Shown: positions 42,348 through 51,118, numbered from the stretch's first letter. The stretch is 64,000 bases of DNA from Actinocorallia longicatena (GCF_039534125.1 NZ_BAAAUV010000008.1:186001-250000); one strand, 5' to 3'. Translations and numbers: made by a program. Notes: generated from the letters alone by a model not told the origin.

Positions 42348-42479
42348 TGATGCCTTGAGCCTACGGTGTGAATCGTCCCACGCGGTGCAAGGGGACACGA
42401 TCCGTCTGCATGCTCCGGCTCGTGCGAAGATGTACGCCAACTCGAGTCCGGCCGGTAGTCAAGAGAGAGGCGGCATCCC

Positions 42480-43190
42480 ATGTTCTGGTGGGTCGTCAAG
42501 GCCATCGTGGGGCCCATTCTCACCATCGTATGGCGGCCGAAGAACAGTGGGATGGACAACGTCCCGGAGTCAGGCCCGGCGATCCTGGCCAGCAACCACC
42601 TGTCCTTCGCCGACCATTTCTTCGGCCCGTGGCCGCTGCGCCGCAGGATCGTCTTCCTCGGCAAGCGCGACTACTTCACGGGCAAGGGGATCAAGGGATT
42701 CCTGACGAAGTCGTTCTTCAGCGGCGTCGGGGTGATCCCCATCGACAGGACCGGCGGGAAGGCCTCGGAGGAGGCGCTGTCGACCGGGCTGCGGGTGCTG
42801 GGGGAGGGCAAGCTCCTGGGCATCTACCCCGAGGGCACCCGCGTCCCCGACAACCGGCTGTTCAAGGGCAAGACGGGCGTCGCCCGCCTCGCCCTCCAGG
42901 CCAAGGTGCCGGTGATCCCGATGGCGATGATCAACACGTTCGAGCTGATGCCGTCCGGGCAGATGCCGAAGGTGTTCGGGCTGCCGGGCCGTCCCGGTGT
43001 GCGGTTCGGCGAGCCGCTGGACTTCTCGCGGTACTACGGCCGCGAGGACGACCGCGAGGTGCTGCGGACCGTCACCGACCAGATCATGAAGGCGATCGGC
43101 GCCCTGTCCGGCCAGGAGTACTGCGACCGGTACGCCGCCGACGTCCGGGCCGAGCTGACCGGCCGGGCCCCGAAGGACGACGACGAGTAG
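42480..43190 (+). CDS. plsC: 1-acyl-glycerol-3-phosphate acyltransferase family protein
   Basis: This 236-residue PlsC-type enzyme has the catalytic NHLSFAD (NHxxxxD) motif and the acceptor-binding YPEGTRVPDNRLFKGKTG. It acylates a lysophosphatidic acid or related lipid on the membrane. An N-terminal hydrophobic segment (MFWWVVKAIVGPILTIVW) fits a membrane-associated protein. The place matches Rv2182c. It begins 132 bases after the divergent membrane gene, and macS follows after 25 bases. Confidence 0.9.
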   Translation: MFWWVVKAIVGPILTIVWRPKNSGMDNVPESGPAILASNHLSFADHFFGPWPLRRRIVFLGKRDYFTGKGIKGFLTKSFFSGVGVIPIDRTGGKASEEALSTGLRVLGEGKLLGIYPEGTRVPDNRLFKGKTGVARLALQAKVPVIPMAMINTFELMPSGQMPKVFGLPGRPGVRFGEPLDFSRYYGREDDREVLRTVTDQIMKAIGALSGQEYCDRYAADVRAELTGRAPKDDDE

Positions 43191-43215
43191 GGCGGCGGGC
43201 GGCGGGGACGGCCGG

Positions 43216-44361
43216 GTGAACGTCGAGTCGGCCCTGTGGCGGGCGATCGCGGTGTTCCGCGGCGTCTCGCTCTGCTACGCGGCCGTCCTGATCGTCCGCA
43301 ACGACGCCGGCTACGCCCGTCCGTGGGCGGCCTGGCCGGTCCTCGTGGTGATGGTGCTGTGGACGGCCTTCACGATCCACGCCTACCGGCTGGCCGCCTG
43401 GCGCGGCGACGAGCGGCGCCGGCGCGCGCTGGCCGTGGCCGATCTGGTGATCCCGGCACTGTGCCTGCTGGCCACCGGATTCGTGGAGTACCAGGCGAAC
43501 CTCTTCGAGGGCCGGGCGAACCTGACGGTCAGCTGGGTGGCCGCGCCGGTCATGGTGTGGGCGCTGATGGGCGGGGTCAGGGGCGGCCTGGTCGCCGCGA
43601 CCGTGCTCGCGGTGCCCGACCTGGCGCTGCGCGGGCTGTACGCCGACCACGTCTCGGCCTCGACGGTCAACGGGATCGTGCTGCTGTACATGGTCGGCGC
43701 CGTGATCGGCTACATGGCCAGGCTGGCGCTCGACAGCGAGGCCAGGCTGGCCCGGGCCATCGCCGTGGAGACCGCGACCCGGGAGCGCGAGCGGCTGGCC
43801 CGCGACATCCACGACTCGGTGCTCCAGGTGCTCGCGCTGGTCCAGCGCAGAGGCGGCGAGGCCGGGGGCGAGGCGGCCGAGCTCGGCAGGCTCGCCGGGG
43901 AGCAGGAGGCGGCGCTGCGGACCCTGATCGGCGCGCCCCGCCCCGAGGAGATCTCCGGCAGCGGCGACACCGACCTGAGGGCGCTGCTCACCGCGCACAC
44001 CGGCGCCCGGATCCAGGTGTCGGCCCCGGCGACCCCCGTCACGCTGCCGGGTCCGGCGGCCCGCGAGGTGGCGGCGGCCGTCTCGGCGGCGCTGGACAAC
44101 GTCGAGCGGCACTGCCCGCCGGAGACGTCGGTGTGGATCCTGCTGGAGGACGACGGGGACCGGGTGACGGTCAGCGTCCGCGACGACGGCCCCGGCATCC
44201 CCGAAGGACGCATGGCCGAGGCCGTCTCGTCCGGGCGGCTGGGGCTCGACCAGTCGATCCGCGGCCGGGTCCGCGACCTCGGCGGCACCGTCGAGATCAC
44301 CACCGCTCCGGGCGCCGGAACCGATCTGGAACTCACGATCCCGCGCCCCCGGCGGAGCTAA
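43216..44361 (+). CDS. macS: MacS-type sensor histidine kinase
   Basis: This 381-residue kinase has five or six N-terminal membrane helices (about 1-170), then the HisKA_3 helix with H199 in RDIHDSVLQVLALVQRRG, and an HATPase with DNVERHCP and DDGPGIPEG. It lacks a separate periplasmic sensor, so the membrane domain is probably the sensor. The GTG start is 25 bases after plsC. The LuxR regulator at 48261 is the nearest candidate partner, separated by other genes. Confidence 0.9.
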   Translation: MNVESALWRAIAVFRGVSLCYAAVLIVRNDAGYARPWAAWPVLVVMVLWTAFTIHAYRLAAWRGDERRRRALAVADLVIPALCLLATGFVEYQANLFEGRANLTVSWVAAPVMVWALMGGVRGGLVAATVLAVPDLALRGLYADHVSASTVNGIVLLYMVGAVIGYMARLALDSEARLARAIAVETATRERERLARDIHDSVLQVLALVQRRGGEAGGEAAELGRLAGEQEAALRTLIGAPRPEEISGSGDTDLRALLTAHTGARIQVSAPATPVTLPGPAAREVAAAVSAALDNVERHCPPETSVWILLEDDGDRVTVSVRDDGPGIPEGRMAEAVSSGRLGLDQSIRGRVRDLGGTVEITTAPGAGTDLELTIPRPRRS

Positions 44362-44446
44362 CGTCCGGTTTAGGTCGGGGAGAGGACGATCGTTCCAGCG
44401 GACGGCGCACCCTCTCATCTCGCGCCGCCGGATCCTGGAGCGAGAC

Positions 44447-44941
44447 ATGACCGAACCCGAACCCGGCAAGCCCGTCGCCGGCAGCCCCCCTCCGCCGCCC
44501 CCCGCTCCCGAGCCCGATCCCCTCCCGGACCCGGAACCGGCGCCCGCGCCCGCCGCGGTCGCGGCACCGCCGCGCCGCAGGTTCGAGCGGGTCAGGACCC
44601 TCGCCCCGGCCGGAGCGCTCGGCATGCTGGCGGCGGGCCTGGTCGGCGGCCTCGTCGGAGGCGGCGTGGTGGCGATCGCGGGGACCTTCGACGACGGCGG
44701 CCCCGAGCACCACAAGCGCCCGTTCGTCCGGGTCGTCCCCGACGGCCGCTGGCAGTACGGGGGCGGGCAGGGCGACGGCTGGGGCAGGGCCTACCCGGTG
44801 CCCGAGCAGGGACCGGGTTTCCGGCGGTTCAACCGGTACCCCGAGGAGATGCCGGTGCCCGCCCCGCAGCCGCAGGCGCCGACGGCGAACCCGGCGCCGC
44901 CCCTGACCGTGTCGCCCAGCCCCAGCCCCAGCCGGACCTGA
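44447..44941 (+). CDS. Proline-rich single-pass membrane protein
   Basis: This 164-residue protein has a Pro/Glu-rich cytoplasmic start (PPPPPPAPEPDPLPDPEP), a basic stop-transfer RRRFERVR, a single hydrophobic helix (about 55-80; LGMLAAGLVGGLVGGGVV), and an extracellular Gly/Pro-rich tail. Signal peptidase cleavage is not evident. I do not recognise a family. It may be an accessory of the MacS kinase, from which it is separated by 85 bases. It is convergent with the FtsH-like gene. Confidence 0.6.
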   Translation: MTEPEPGKPVAGSPPPPPPAPEPDPLPDPEPAPAPAAVAAPPRRRFERVRTLAPAGALGMLAAGLVGGLVGGGVVAIAGTFDDGGPEHHKRPFVRVVPDGRWQYGGGQGDGWGRAYPVPEQGPGFRRFNRYPEEMPVPAPQPQAPTANPAPPLTVSPSPSPSRT

Positions 44942-44949
44942 GGCCGGCA

Positions 44950-44981
44950 GGATCTGAGGCTGGGAGGATCTGAGGCTGGGA
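44950..44981. repeat. Tandem 16-bp repeat
   Basis: GGATCTGAGGCTGGGA occurs twice in tandem (44950-44965 and 44966-44981), with the first three bases of a third copy. It follows the proline-rich gene and precedes a terminator. Confidence 0.7.
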
Positions 44982-44988
44982 GGAACAC

Positions 44989-45022
44989 GAACGCCGCCGT
45001 CCCCGGTGGGACGGCGGCGTTC
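44989..45022. terminator. Bidirectional terminator before the FtsH-like gene end
   Basis: The arms form a 15-bp perfect stem (44989-45003 with 45008-45022) around CGGT. It lies between convergent genes. Confidence 0.8.
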
Positions 45023-45028
45023 GACGGT

Positions 45029-47485
45029 TCAGGCGGAGGCGGGGGCCTCGAAGCCGACCGCCCCGCGCGGGGCGGGCAGGGCGAGCCTGACCTTGGTGTG
45101 GCCCTCGTGGGCGGCGACGGCTGCCTGGTGGTACTGCTCCAGGTCGCCGCGGAACTCCGGGTCCTGGTAGACCGTTCCGTCGATCAGCGGGCCCTGGCGG
45201 CCGTCGATGACGGCCAGGACGTCGTCCCCGGTGAGGGTCTTGTGGGTCTCCAGCGCGTGCGCCAGGGCCAGGACCTCGCCCCGGGCCTCGGTGAGGATCT
45301 CCTCGGCCTTCTCCAGCAGCTTCACCAGCAGCGTCTCGATCCGCTCCGGCAGGCGGCCGTCCGTGGGGTCGGGCGCCTTGGAGGGGGTCGCTCCGAAGCC
45401 CAGGCCGCCGCCCTTGCGGCCGCCCTTCGGCTCGGCGTTGCCCGGGCTGCCGATGCCGAGGCCCTGGAGAGCGGTCAGCGACGAGATGCCGCTGCCCATG
45501 CCCCAGTAGGCCTCCATCAGGGCCGCGACGAGCGTCGCCGACTCGAGGTCGCCCGAGACGCCCGAGCTGTTGTCCTCGCCGAAGAACATCCGCTCTCCCG
45601 CCAGCGACGCGAGCGAGACGAGGATGTCGGCCTCGTACTCCGTGCGCCACCGGGTGAACTGGTCCTCCGGCTTGATGCTGGCGACCATGCCGAGGTAGTC
45701 GCTGCCCTTCTCGATCGTCGCGATGTCGATCTCGAGGTGCTTGCGGGTCTTGTAGGCCATGACCGCGTGGCACGCCTCGTGCACCGCCACGGCGTGCCGC
45801 TCCCGCTCGATGTACTCGACGTCCTCGGGCGGGCCGAGCTGCTTGAGCCGCTTGGCGTGCATGACGTCCGACCAGGTGATGACCTCGCGCCCGGCCCGGA
45901 TCGCGGTGATCAGCGACTCGTTGACGAGGTCCTTGATCGTCGCACCGGTGGCGTAGGGCGTCACGGTGGCGAGCTTGTCGAGCTCGTCGTCGGTCAGCTC
46001 GTGGTCGACCTTGTCGAAGTAGCCCCTGTAGGTGCGGACCCGGCCGGCCTTCGACGGATAGCCGACCTTGTAGATCCGGTCGATGCGGCCGGGACGCAGC
46101 AGCGCCTCGTCCAGGGCGTTCGGCATGTTCGTGGCCATCATGATCAGGATCCGGTACTTGGGCGGCGGCTTCGGCCGCATCCCCAGCGCCCTGCGGACGT
46201 ACCGGTTGACGAACCCGCGCGGCTTCTTCAGCCCGGACATCTCGGTGAGCAGGGCCTGCAGCGTGCCCATGTCGCCGCCGCCCCCGCCCATGCCGCCGCC
46301 CATGACGATCTTGTCCTGGGTGCCGCCGGGCAGCCCGCCGCCCGAGGCGAGCTTCCAGCGGGTGTCCTCCGACAGGTAGGACATGCCGTTGCAGCCCGCG
46401 TGCCGGAACGCCGCGCTCCCGGCCGCGGAGAAGCCCGGCTGACCCATCGGTCCCGTGCCGGTGGGCAGCGACCTGCGGCCCAGCGAGTCGGCCTCGTCGA
46501 AGAAGACGATGACGCCGCCGTACCGCAGCGACAGCTTGCGGATCTTGCGGAAGAGCCCCTTGACCTTCAGGACGCCGACGCCCATGAACATGTTGATGAA
46601 CGCGCCGGGGTCGACGAACACGTACGGCTTGCCCGTCTGCCCGGCGACGGCCTCCGCCATGAGGGTCTTGCCCGTCCCAGGAGGCCCCCACAGCAGGATG
46701 CCGCCCGGCACGTACCCGCCCTTGGCCTCGATCTCCTCGGGGTTCTCCAGGAACAGGATGTTCTCCTGGACGCGCTCCAGGACGTGGTCCTGCCCCCACA
46801 CGTCGGTGAACCGGGTCTTGATGTCGTCGGGGTAGTAGACGTCGACGCCGCCCTTGGACAGGAACCAGAAGATCGCCGCGAACTGCCCGACGACGATGAA
46901 CAGGATGAACAGCACCTGGATCAGCATCGGCATGGCCTGCCAGATGAGCGACGGCAGCTGGAACAGGGCCAGGACGGGTGAGGTGTCCCGGGCCTTGCCG
47001 ATCACCACGGCGATGATGGTGAGCCAGATCAGGTAGGTGATCACCCTGCCGATGCGGAAGCGCGTCCAGGGCGACAGGCGGCGCGTCGACTGCCGCTCGA
47101 AGCCGCCGAAGATCCGCTCCGTCCAGAACACGTGGTAGCGCGACCACCGCTCGGACAGGAAGAAGTGGATCTGCCGCAGCAGCTCGAGCCCGGCGAGCAC
47201 GAACACCCAGCGGGCGTCCTGGGCCTGCTGACGGGCGGCGTCACCGAAGGGCAGCAGCGGGTTGTCCGCCATCGACGCCCAGACCAGCGCGAACCAGACC
47301 AGGGTGAGCAGGAGCAGGTACTTGACGCGGTCGAAGAGCGAGAGGCGCTTGCGGGTGGGGCCGGGGAGAGCGGCCGGCTCGGCGTCGGGAGCGTCGACGG
47401 TCACAGCGTCCGCGGCGACGACGGGGTCGTCCGCCATCGGCTCGGTCGTCGGCACTTCCTCCGGCCTCTTACGCCGAAAGATCAT
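45029..47485 (-). CDS. FtsH-like membrane AAA zinc protease
   Basis: This 818-residue protein has four predicted transmembrane segments in residues 55-210, unlike the two of FtsH. The AAA module has Walker A GPPGTGKT (267-274), Walker B VFFDEAD (327-333), and the second region of homology ALLRPGRIDR (461-470). The protease has HEACH (569-573) and a candidate third ligand at D646. Between Walker B and the second region lies an insertion of about 100 residues, including a Gly-rich run (MGGGMGGGGGDMG). It is probably a divergent quality-control protease. Its ATG directly follows the upstream lipoprotein stop. Confidence 0.88.
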   Translation of the reverse strand: MIFRRKRPEEVPTTEPMADDPVVAADAVTVDAPDAEPAALPGPTRKRLSLFDRVKYLLLLTLVWFALVWASMADNPLLPFGDAARQQAQDARWVFVLAGLELLRQIHFFLSERWSRYHVFWTERIFGGFERQSTRRLSPWTRFRIGRVITYLIWLTIIAVVIGKARDTSPVLALFQLPSLIWQAMPMLIQVLFILFIVVGQFAAIFWFLSKGGVDVYYPDDIKTRFTDVWGQDHVLERVQENILFLENPEEIEAKGGYVPGGILLWGPPGTGKTLMAEAVAGQTGKPYVFVDPGAFINMFMGVGVLKVKGLFRKIRKLSLRYGGVIVFFDEADSLGRRSLPTGTGPMGQPGFSAAGSAAFRHAGCNGMSYLSEDTRWKLASGGGLPGGTQDKIVMGGGMGGGGGDMGTLQALLTEMSGLKKPRGFVNRYVRRALGMRPKPPPKYRILIMMATNMPNALDEALLRPGRIDRIYKVGYPSKAGRVRTYRGYFDKVDHELTDDELDKLATVTPYATGATIKDLVNESLITAIRAGREVITWSDVMHAKRLKQLGPPEDVEYIERERHAVAVHEACHAVMAYKTRKHLEIDIATIEKGSDYLGMVASIKPEDQFTRWRTEYEADILVSLASLAGERMFFGEDNSSGVSGDLESATLVAALMEAYWGMGSGISSLTALQGLGIGSPGNAEPKGGRKGGGLGFGATPSKAPDPTDGRLPERIETLLVKLLEKAEEILTEARGEVLALAHALETHKTLTGDDVLAVIDGRQGPLIDGTVYQDPEFRGDLEQYHQAAVAAHEGHTKVRLALPAPRGAVGFEAPASA

Positions 47486-48154
47486 TTAAGTGTTCCTCAC
47501 CGTGAACGATTCGGCGATCGCGTCGAGCTCACTCTTGCGATCTTTGAAGCACTTGGCGGAGCATCGGACGATCATCCAGTAGAGGTGGCCGTCGTCGCTG
47601 GCGTAGGCGGTCAGGTCGAACGTCTGCAGGCCGCCGAGCGCGGCGCTGTAGTTGTAGGTCGTCCGGACCCCGCGTACCCCGTGTCCGGGGGTCAGCAGCT
47701 CGTCGCGGAGCAGCTCGAACCCCCGCAGGCCCGTGCCGTTGTCCGAGGCGGTCTGCCGCGACGTCTCGGTCACGGGCAGGAAGAGGTCGCGCAGATGGTT
47801 CAGCGAGATCGTGCCCTGCTCGGGGTCGGTGAGGCGGCGTACGGTGGCGTAGACGAAGGGCTGGTCGCTGCCGAGGCCGAGCAGGTGTGCGGCCGAGGGC
47901 TTGGCGTCGGCGTCGTAGGCGACGGACCAGGTGATCTTGTCGATGACCTCCGCCGTGGCGGAGTCGGGGTCGGTGTCGTTGAGTGCGGAGTTCAGCGACT
48001 TCTCATCGATCTCGTGCCACTCCGCCGGCACCCGGAAATAGGTCTTGTCGCCGGAGTTCTTCACGTAGTGATAGGACGGGTCCCCGCAGGCCGAGAGCGT
48101 CAGGGCGAGGGGGGACAGCAGGGCAAGGGCTAGTGCGCGCCGCGCGCTGGGCAC
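47486..48154 (-). CDS. Lipoprotein coupled to the FtsH-like protease
   Basis: This 222-residue protein has a lipoprotein signal (LALALLSPLALTLSAC). The mature part is beta-rich, with YHYVKNSGDKTYFRVPAEW and a final TAYASDDGHLYWMIVRCSAKC. No family is recognised. GTG 48154 has GGAGG 7 bases upstream. The TAA stop is directly adjacent to the protease ATG, so translation is coupled. It may present substrates to the membrane protease or sense envelope stress. Confidence 0.8.
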   Translation of the reverse strand: MPSARRALALALLSPLALTLSACGDPSYHYVKNSGDKTYFRVPAEWHEIDEKSLNSALNDTDPDSATAEVIDKITWSVAYDADAKPSAAHLLGLGSDQPFVYATVRRLTDPEQGTISLNHLRDLFLPVTETSRQTASDNGTGLRGFELLRDELLTPGHGVRGVRTTYNYSAALGGLQTFDLTAYASDDGHLYWMIVRCSAKCFKDRKSELDAIAESFTVRNT

Positions 48155-48260
48155 CAGAGGACCTCCGCGGGGGGTGTAACTGATTGCTCATATGTACCCA
48201 AATTCCTGTTCGATCCACATTTTGTGCCAAAGTCACAACGATTTAACTCAAGGAGGTTTA

Positions 48261-48899
48261 ATGACCAAGGTCATGGTCGTGGACGATCATCCGATGTGGC
48301 GTGACGCGGTGGCCCGCGACCTCGCCGACGCCGGATACGACGTGGTGGCGACGGCCGGGGAGGGGCGGCAGGCCGTCCGGATCGCCTCCGCGGCGTCTCC
48401 GCAGGTCGCGGTGGTCGACCTCCAGCTCCCCGACATCAGCGGGGTCGAGGTGACGCGGGCGCTGGCCGCGTCCGGGATCCGGGTGCTGGTGCTGTCGGCG
48501 AGCGGCGAGCAGGAGGACGTGCTCGAGGCCGTCAAGGCGGGGGCGACGGGTTACCTTCTGAAATCCGCGGGACGTCCGGAGTTCCTCGACGCCGTGGCGC
48601 GCACCGTCACCGGTGACGCTGTGTTCACGCCGGGACTGGCGGGCCTCGTGCTCGGGGAGTACCGGCGGCTGGCCGCCGCGCCCGCGCCCGAGCCGGACGC
48701 CCCCCGCCTCACCGAGCGGGAGACCGAGGTGCTGCGGCTGGTCGCCAAGGGCCTCACCTACAAGCAGATCGCCGAACGCCTCGTGCTCTCGCACCGCACG
48801 GTGCAGAACCACGTGCAGAACACCCTGGGGAAGCTGCAACTTCACAACCGGGTTGAGCTGGTGAGATACGCCATAGAAAAGGGTCTGGACGGCGAGTAG
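48261..48899 (+). CDS. NarL/LuxR response regulator
   Basis: This 212-residue regulator has a receiver with phospho-Asp D53 in VVDLQLPD and K101 in GYLLKSAG, and a C-terminal LuxR helix-turn-helix (about 140-200; LTERETEVLRLVAKG, YKQIAERLVLSHRTVQNHV). Its strong ribosome site AAGGAGG lies 4 bases before the ATG. It is an orphan here; MacS at 43216 is the best candidate partner by family, being a NarL-type pair. It is divergent from the lipoprotein gene. Confidence 0.93.
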   Translation: MTKVMVVDDHPMWRDAVARDLADAGYDVVATAGEGRQAVRIASAASPQVAVVDLQLPDISGVEVTRALAASGIRVLVLSASGEQEDVLEAVKAGATGYLLKSAGRPEFLDAVARTVTGDAVFTPGLAGLVLGEYRRLAAAPAPEPDAPRLTERETEVLRLVAKGLTYKQIAERLVLSHRTVQNHVQNTLGKLQLHNRVELVRYAIEKGLDGE

Positions 48900-48966
48900 C
48901 CCGACAGGTCATTCTTCGCCTGAGAAATACCGGGAACCGGCCCCCCTCTCCTCGCATCTCACAGAG

Positions 48967-48986
48967 GAGCCGGACCCTCCCGGCTC
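48967..48986 (+). terminator. Hairpin between the response regulator and the Cys-tail operon
   Basis: GAGCCGG (48967-48973) pairs with CCGGCTC (48980-48986) around a 6-base loop. It could end the regulator transcript, or lie in the leader of the next gene; its downstream sequence is not U-rich. Confidence 0.4.
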
Positions 48987-49005
48987 TGGTGAAGGAGCGT
49001 GGCGC

Positions 49006-49926
49006 ATGGCGGCTTCCGGAACGGCGACCTGGGGCATCTCGGGGCCGGAATTCCTCGGCGGTTATGGCGTGGCGGCGGCCGGGCTGCTCGTGGTGGTCCT
49101 GCTGATCCGCATGTGGGCCTCGGCGGGGAAGCGGCCTGACCGCGCCCTGCACCACTACGAGCTGGCCTTCCTCAGCGGGGGCGGCAGGCGGGCCGTCGCG
49201 GCCAGCCTGGGCGCGCTGCGCTCGGGCCAGGTGATCGCCTCGGCCAAGAACGCCAAGCTGTCGATCGTCGGCACTCCGCGGATGACCCTCTACCCCCTCG
49301 ACCATGCCGTCCTCGAGGCGATCGGCCGCGGCATCACCACCGGCGGGCTGCCCCACCAGCCGCAGGTGCGGCAGCAGCTCGACCTGATCAAGGCGGAGCT
49401 GGTGGGCAGGCGCCTGCTGATGGGCCCCGCGGAACGGCGCCAGGTGCGGGCCGCCGCCCTGCCCCTGTGGCTGCTGGTCGGGCTCGGCGTGGCCAGGATC
49501 GTCGCCGGGACGGCCAACGGGCGCCCGGTCGGCTTCCTGGTCTTCATCGTCCTGCTGCTCGCGGTGCTGACGGCCGTGATGACGATCTGGGTGCCGAGCA
49601 GGACCCGCGCGGGCGCCTGGACCCTCACCGACGCCATCACCCGCTACCGGGTGTACGCGCCGCACATGTCGCCGTCCTGGTCGACCTACGGGCCCGAGGC
49701 CGTCGCCATGGGCGTCGCGATCTACGGCGGCTCGGTGCTGTTCAGCATGGACCCGGCCTTCGCGGCCGAGTCCGAGGTCGCCAGCAGGCTGGCGGGCAGC
49801 GGCGGAACCGGCTCCTGGTCGGGATCGTCGTCCTCGTCCTCGTCCTGCTCCAGCGGGTCCTCGTGCTCCAGCGGGTCGTCCTGCGGCGGCGGCTCCTCGT
49901 GCGGCGGCGGGGGATGCGGCGGATGA
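49006..49926 (+). CDS. TIGR04222-type membrane protein with Gly/Ser/Cys-rich tail (possible modified precursor)
   Basis: This 306-residue protein has about four hydrophobic segments (residues 17-37, 150-167, 170-195 and 233-255) with a soluble loop between the first two. The conserved parts resemble the TIGR04222 family. The C-terminus (about 262-306) is a low-complexity Ser/Gly/Cys tail with five cysteines at 281, 287, 293, 299 and 304, spaced x5, x5, x5, x4. It overlaps the DUF692 gene by 4 bases, so the tail is a candidate substrate for that enzyme. GAAGGAG precedes ATG 49006. Confidence 0.85.
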   Translation: MAASGTATWGISGPEFLGGYGVAAAGLLVVVLLIRMWASAGKRPDRALHHYELAFLSGGGRRAVAASLGALRSGQVIASAKNAKLSIVGTPRMTLYPLDHAVLEAIGRGITTGGLPHQPQVRQQLDLIKAELVGRRLLMGPAERRQVRAAALPLWLLVGLGVARIVAGTANGRPVGFLVFIVLLLAVLTAVMTIWVPSRTRAGAWTLTDAITRYRVYAPHMSPSWSTYGPEAVAMGVAIYGGSVLFSMDPAFAAESEVASRLAGSGGTGSWSGSSSSSSSCSSGSSCSSGSSCGGGSSCGGGGCGG

Positions 49927-50714
49927 CGGGGGTCGGGATCGGCTGGCGGCCGGAGATCGCGGCGTTCGTCGGGGCGCTGCCGGGGCCGGCCTTCACCGAG
50001 GTCGTCGCCGAGTCGCTGCACCACATCGATCCCGCCCTGCTGCCGGACGTCCCGGTGGTGCCGCACGGGGTGAAGCTGTCGCTCGGCGGCGCCGGGGAGG
50101 TCGACCCCGCGCGGGTGCGGCTCCTGGCCGAGGCGGCCGAGCTCGTCCGGGCGCCGCTGGTCAGCGAGCACGTGGCGTTCGTCCGGGCGGGCGGGCTCGA
50201 GGCGGGCCACCTGCTGCCGGTGCCGCGCTCGCGTGAGTCGCTGGACGCGCTCACCCGCAACATCAGGCTGACGCTCGCCGAGCTGGACGTGCCGCTGGCC
50301 GTCGAGCCCATCGCGGCGCTGTTCGACTGGCCCGACGACGAGTTCACCGAGGGCGAGTTCCTCACCGAGCTCCTCGACCGGACGGGCGCGCGGCTGCTGC
50401 TGGACGTCGCCAACGTGTACGCCAACGCCCGCAACCGCGGCCGGGATCCGGTCGCGGTGCTGGAGTCCTTCCCGCTCGACCGGGTGGCCTACGTCCATGT
50501 CGCGGGCGGCGCCGAGCACGACGGGCTCTACCACGACACCCACGCGCACGCCCTGCCGCAGGAGGTCCTCGCTCTGGTCGCCGAGACCGCGCGGCGGGTG
50601 CCGGACCACCTCGGCTACCTGCTGGAGCGCGACGGGGACTACCCTCCGGCCGCCGATCTCGTCCGCGAGCTGGACGCCGTCGCCGACGCCGCGTCCCTGC
50701 CGAGGATCACATGA
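49923..50714 (+). CDS. DUF692 multinuclear non-haem iron oxidative enzyme (MNIO)
   Basis: This 263-residue TIM-barrel protein begins GVGIGWRPEIAAF and has the DUF692 ligand blocks: HGVKLSLGG, SEHVAFVR, VEPIAALFDWPDDEF, LLDVANVYANARN, HVAGGAEHDGLYHDTHAH and LERDGDYPP. Known relatives (MbnB, TglH) use a di- or tri-iron centre to oxidise Cys residues in peptides made on ribosomes. It overlaps both neighbours by 4 bases. ATG 49923 is used; ATG 49914 is an alternative. The target is inferred to be the Cys-rich tail. Confidence 0.92.
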   Translation: MTGVGIGWRPEIAAFVGALPGPAFTEVVAESLHHIDPALLPDVPVVPHGVKLSLGGAGEVDPARVRLLAEAAELVRAPLVSEHVAFVRAGGLEAGHLLPVPRSRESLDALTRNIRLTLAELDVPLAVEPIAALFDWPDDEFTEGEFLTELLDRTGARLLLDVANVYANARNRGRDPVAVLESFPLDRVAYVHVAGGAEHDGLYHDTHAHALPQEVLALVAETARRVPDHLGYLLERDGDYPPAADLVRELDAVADAASLPRIT

Positions 50715-51118
50715 GCGGGCTCGCCGGACGGCAGGAGGCCCTCGTGCGGGCGCTCGTCGGCGGGGGCGGCCTTCCCGCCGGGTTCGACGCCCGGCTCGTC
50801 GGGGCGGCCGCGAAGGCGCTGCTGCGCAAGCGGTCGGGAGAGATCGTCCGGGCGTGGCCCGAACTCGCCGGGAGCGAGGCGGAGATCGTCCGATGGGCGG
50901 AGGGACGGCCGTCGCTCGGGTCGTGGCGGGACGGCTGGGAGTTCGCCCGGGAGCACCGGGAGTCCCTCGGCCGGGACGCCCTGACGGCCCTGGTGGTCTG
51001 TGAGGTCCGCTGGATCCACGGGGGTGAACCCCGGCGGCGCAGGGGTCCCGTGGTGCGCCGCGTGCCTGGTGGGGCGGTTTTCGGGGCCTTTGGACGGAGG
51101 GTCGTCCTGCGCCGGTGA
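50711..51118 (+). CDS. SCO6045-like partner protein of DUF692
   Basis: This 135-residue protein has a helical N-terminal region (RQEALVRALVGGGGLPAGF, AAKALLRKRSGEIVRAWPEL) followed by WRDGWEFAREH, and a basic C-terminus (GEPRRRRGPVVRR). The layout matches small proteins next to actinobacterial DUF692 genes (SCO6045-like) and recalls MbnC/TglI-type partners that hold the substrate for the MNIO enzyme. It overlaps the DUF692 stop by 4 bases (ATGA). Confidence 0.8.
   Translation: MSGLAGRQEALVRALVGGGGLPAGFDARLVGAAAKALLRKRSGEIVRAWPELAGSEAEIVRWAEGRPSLGSWRDGWEFAREHRESLGRDALTALVVCEVRWIHGGEPRRRRGPVVRRVPGGAVFGAFGRRVVLRR

Noticed and set aside
44447..44941. Reading the opposite strand of the proline-rich gene as a C-terminal extension of the FtsH-like protein
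   Set aside because: The protease stop lies at 45029 and a bidirectional terminator separates the two.
48223..48237. TGTGCCAAAGTCACA before the LuxR regulator as a CRP-type site
   Set aside because: The half-site spacing is one base too short and one half is mismatched, unlike the 16-base site before ctaE.
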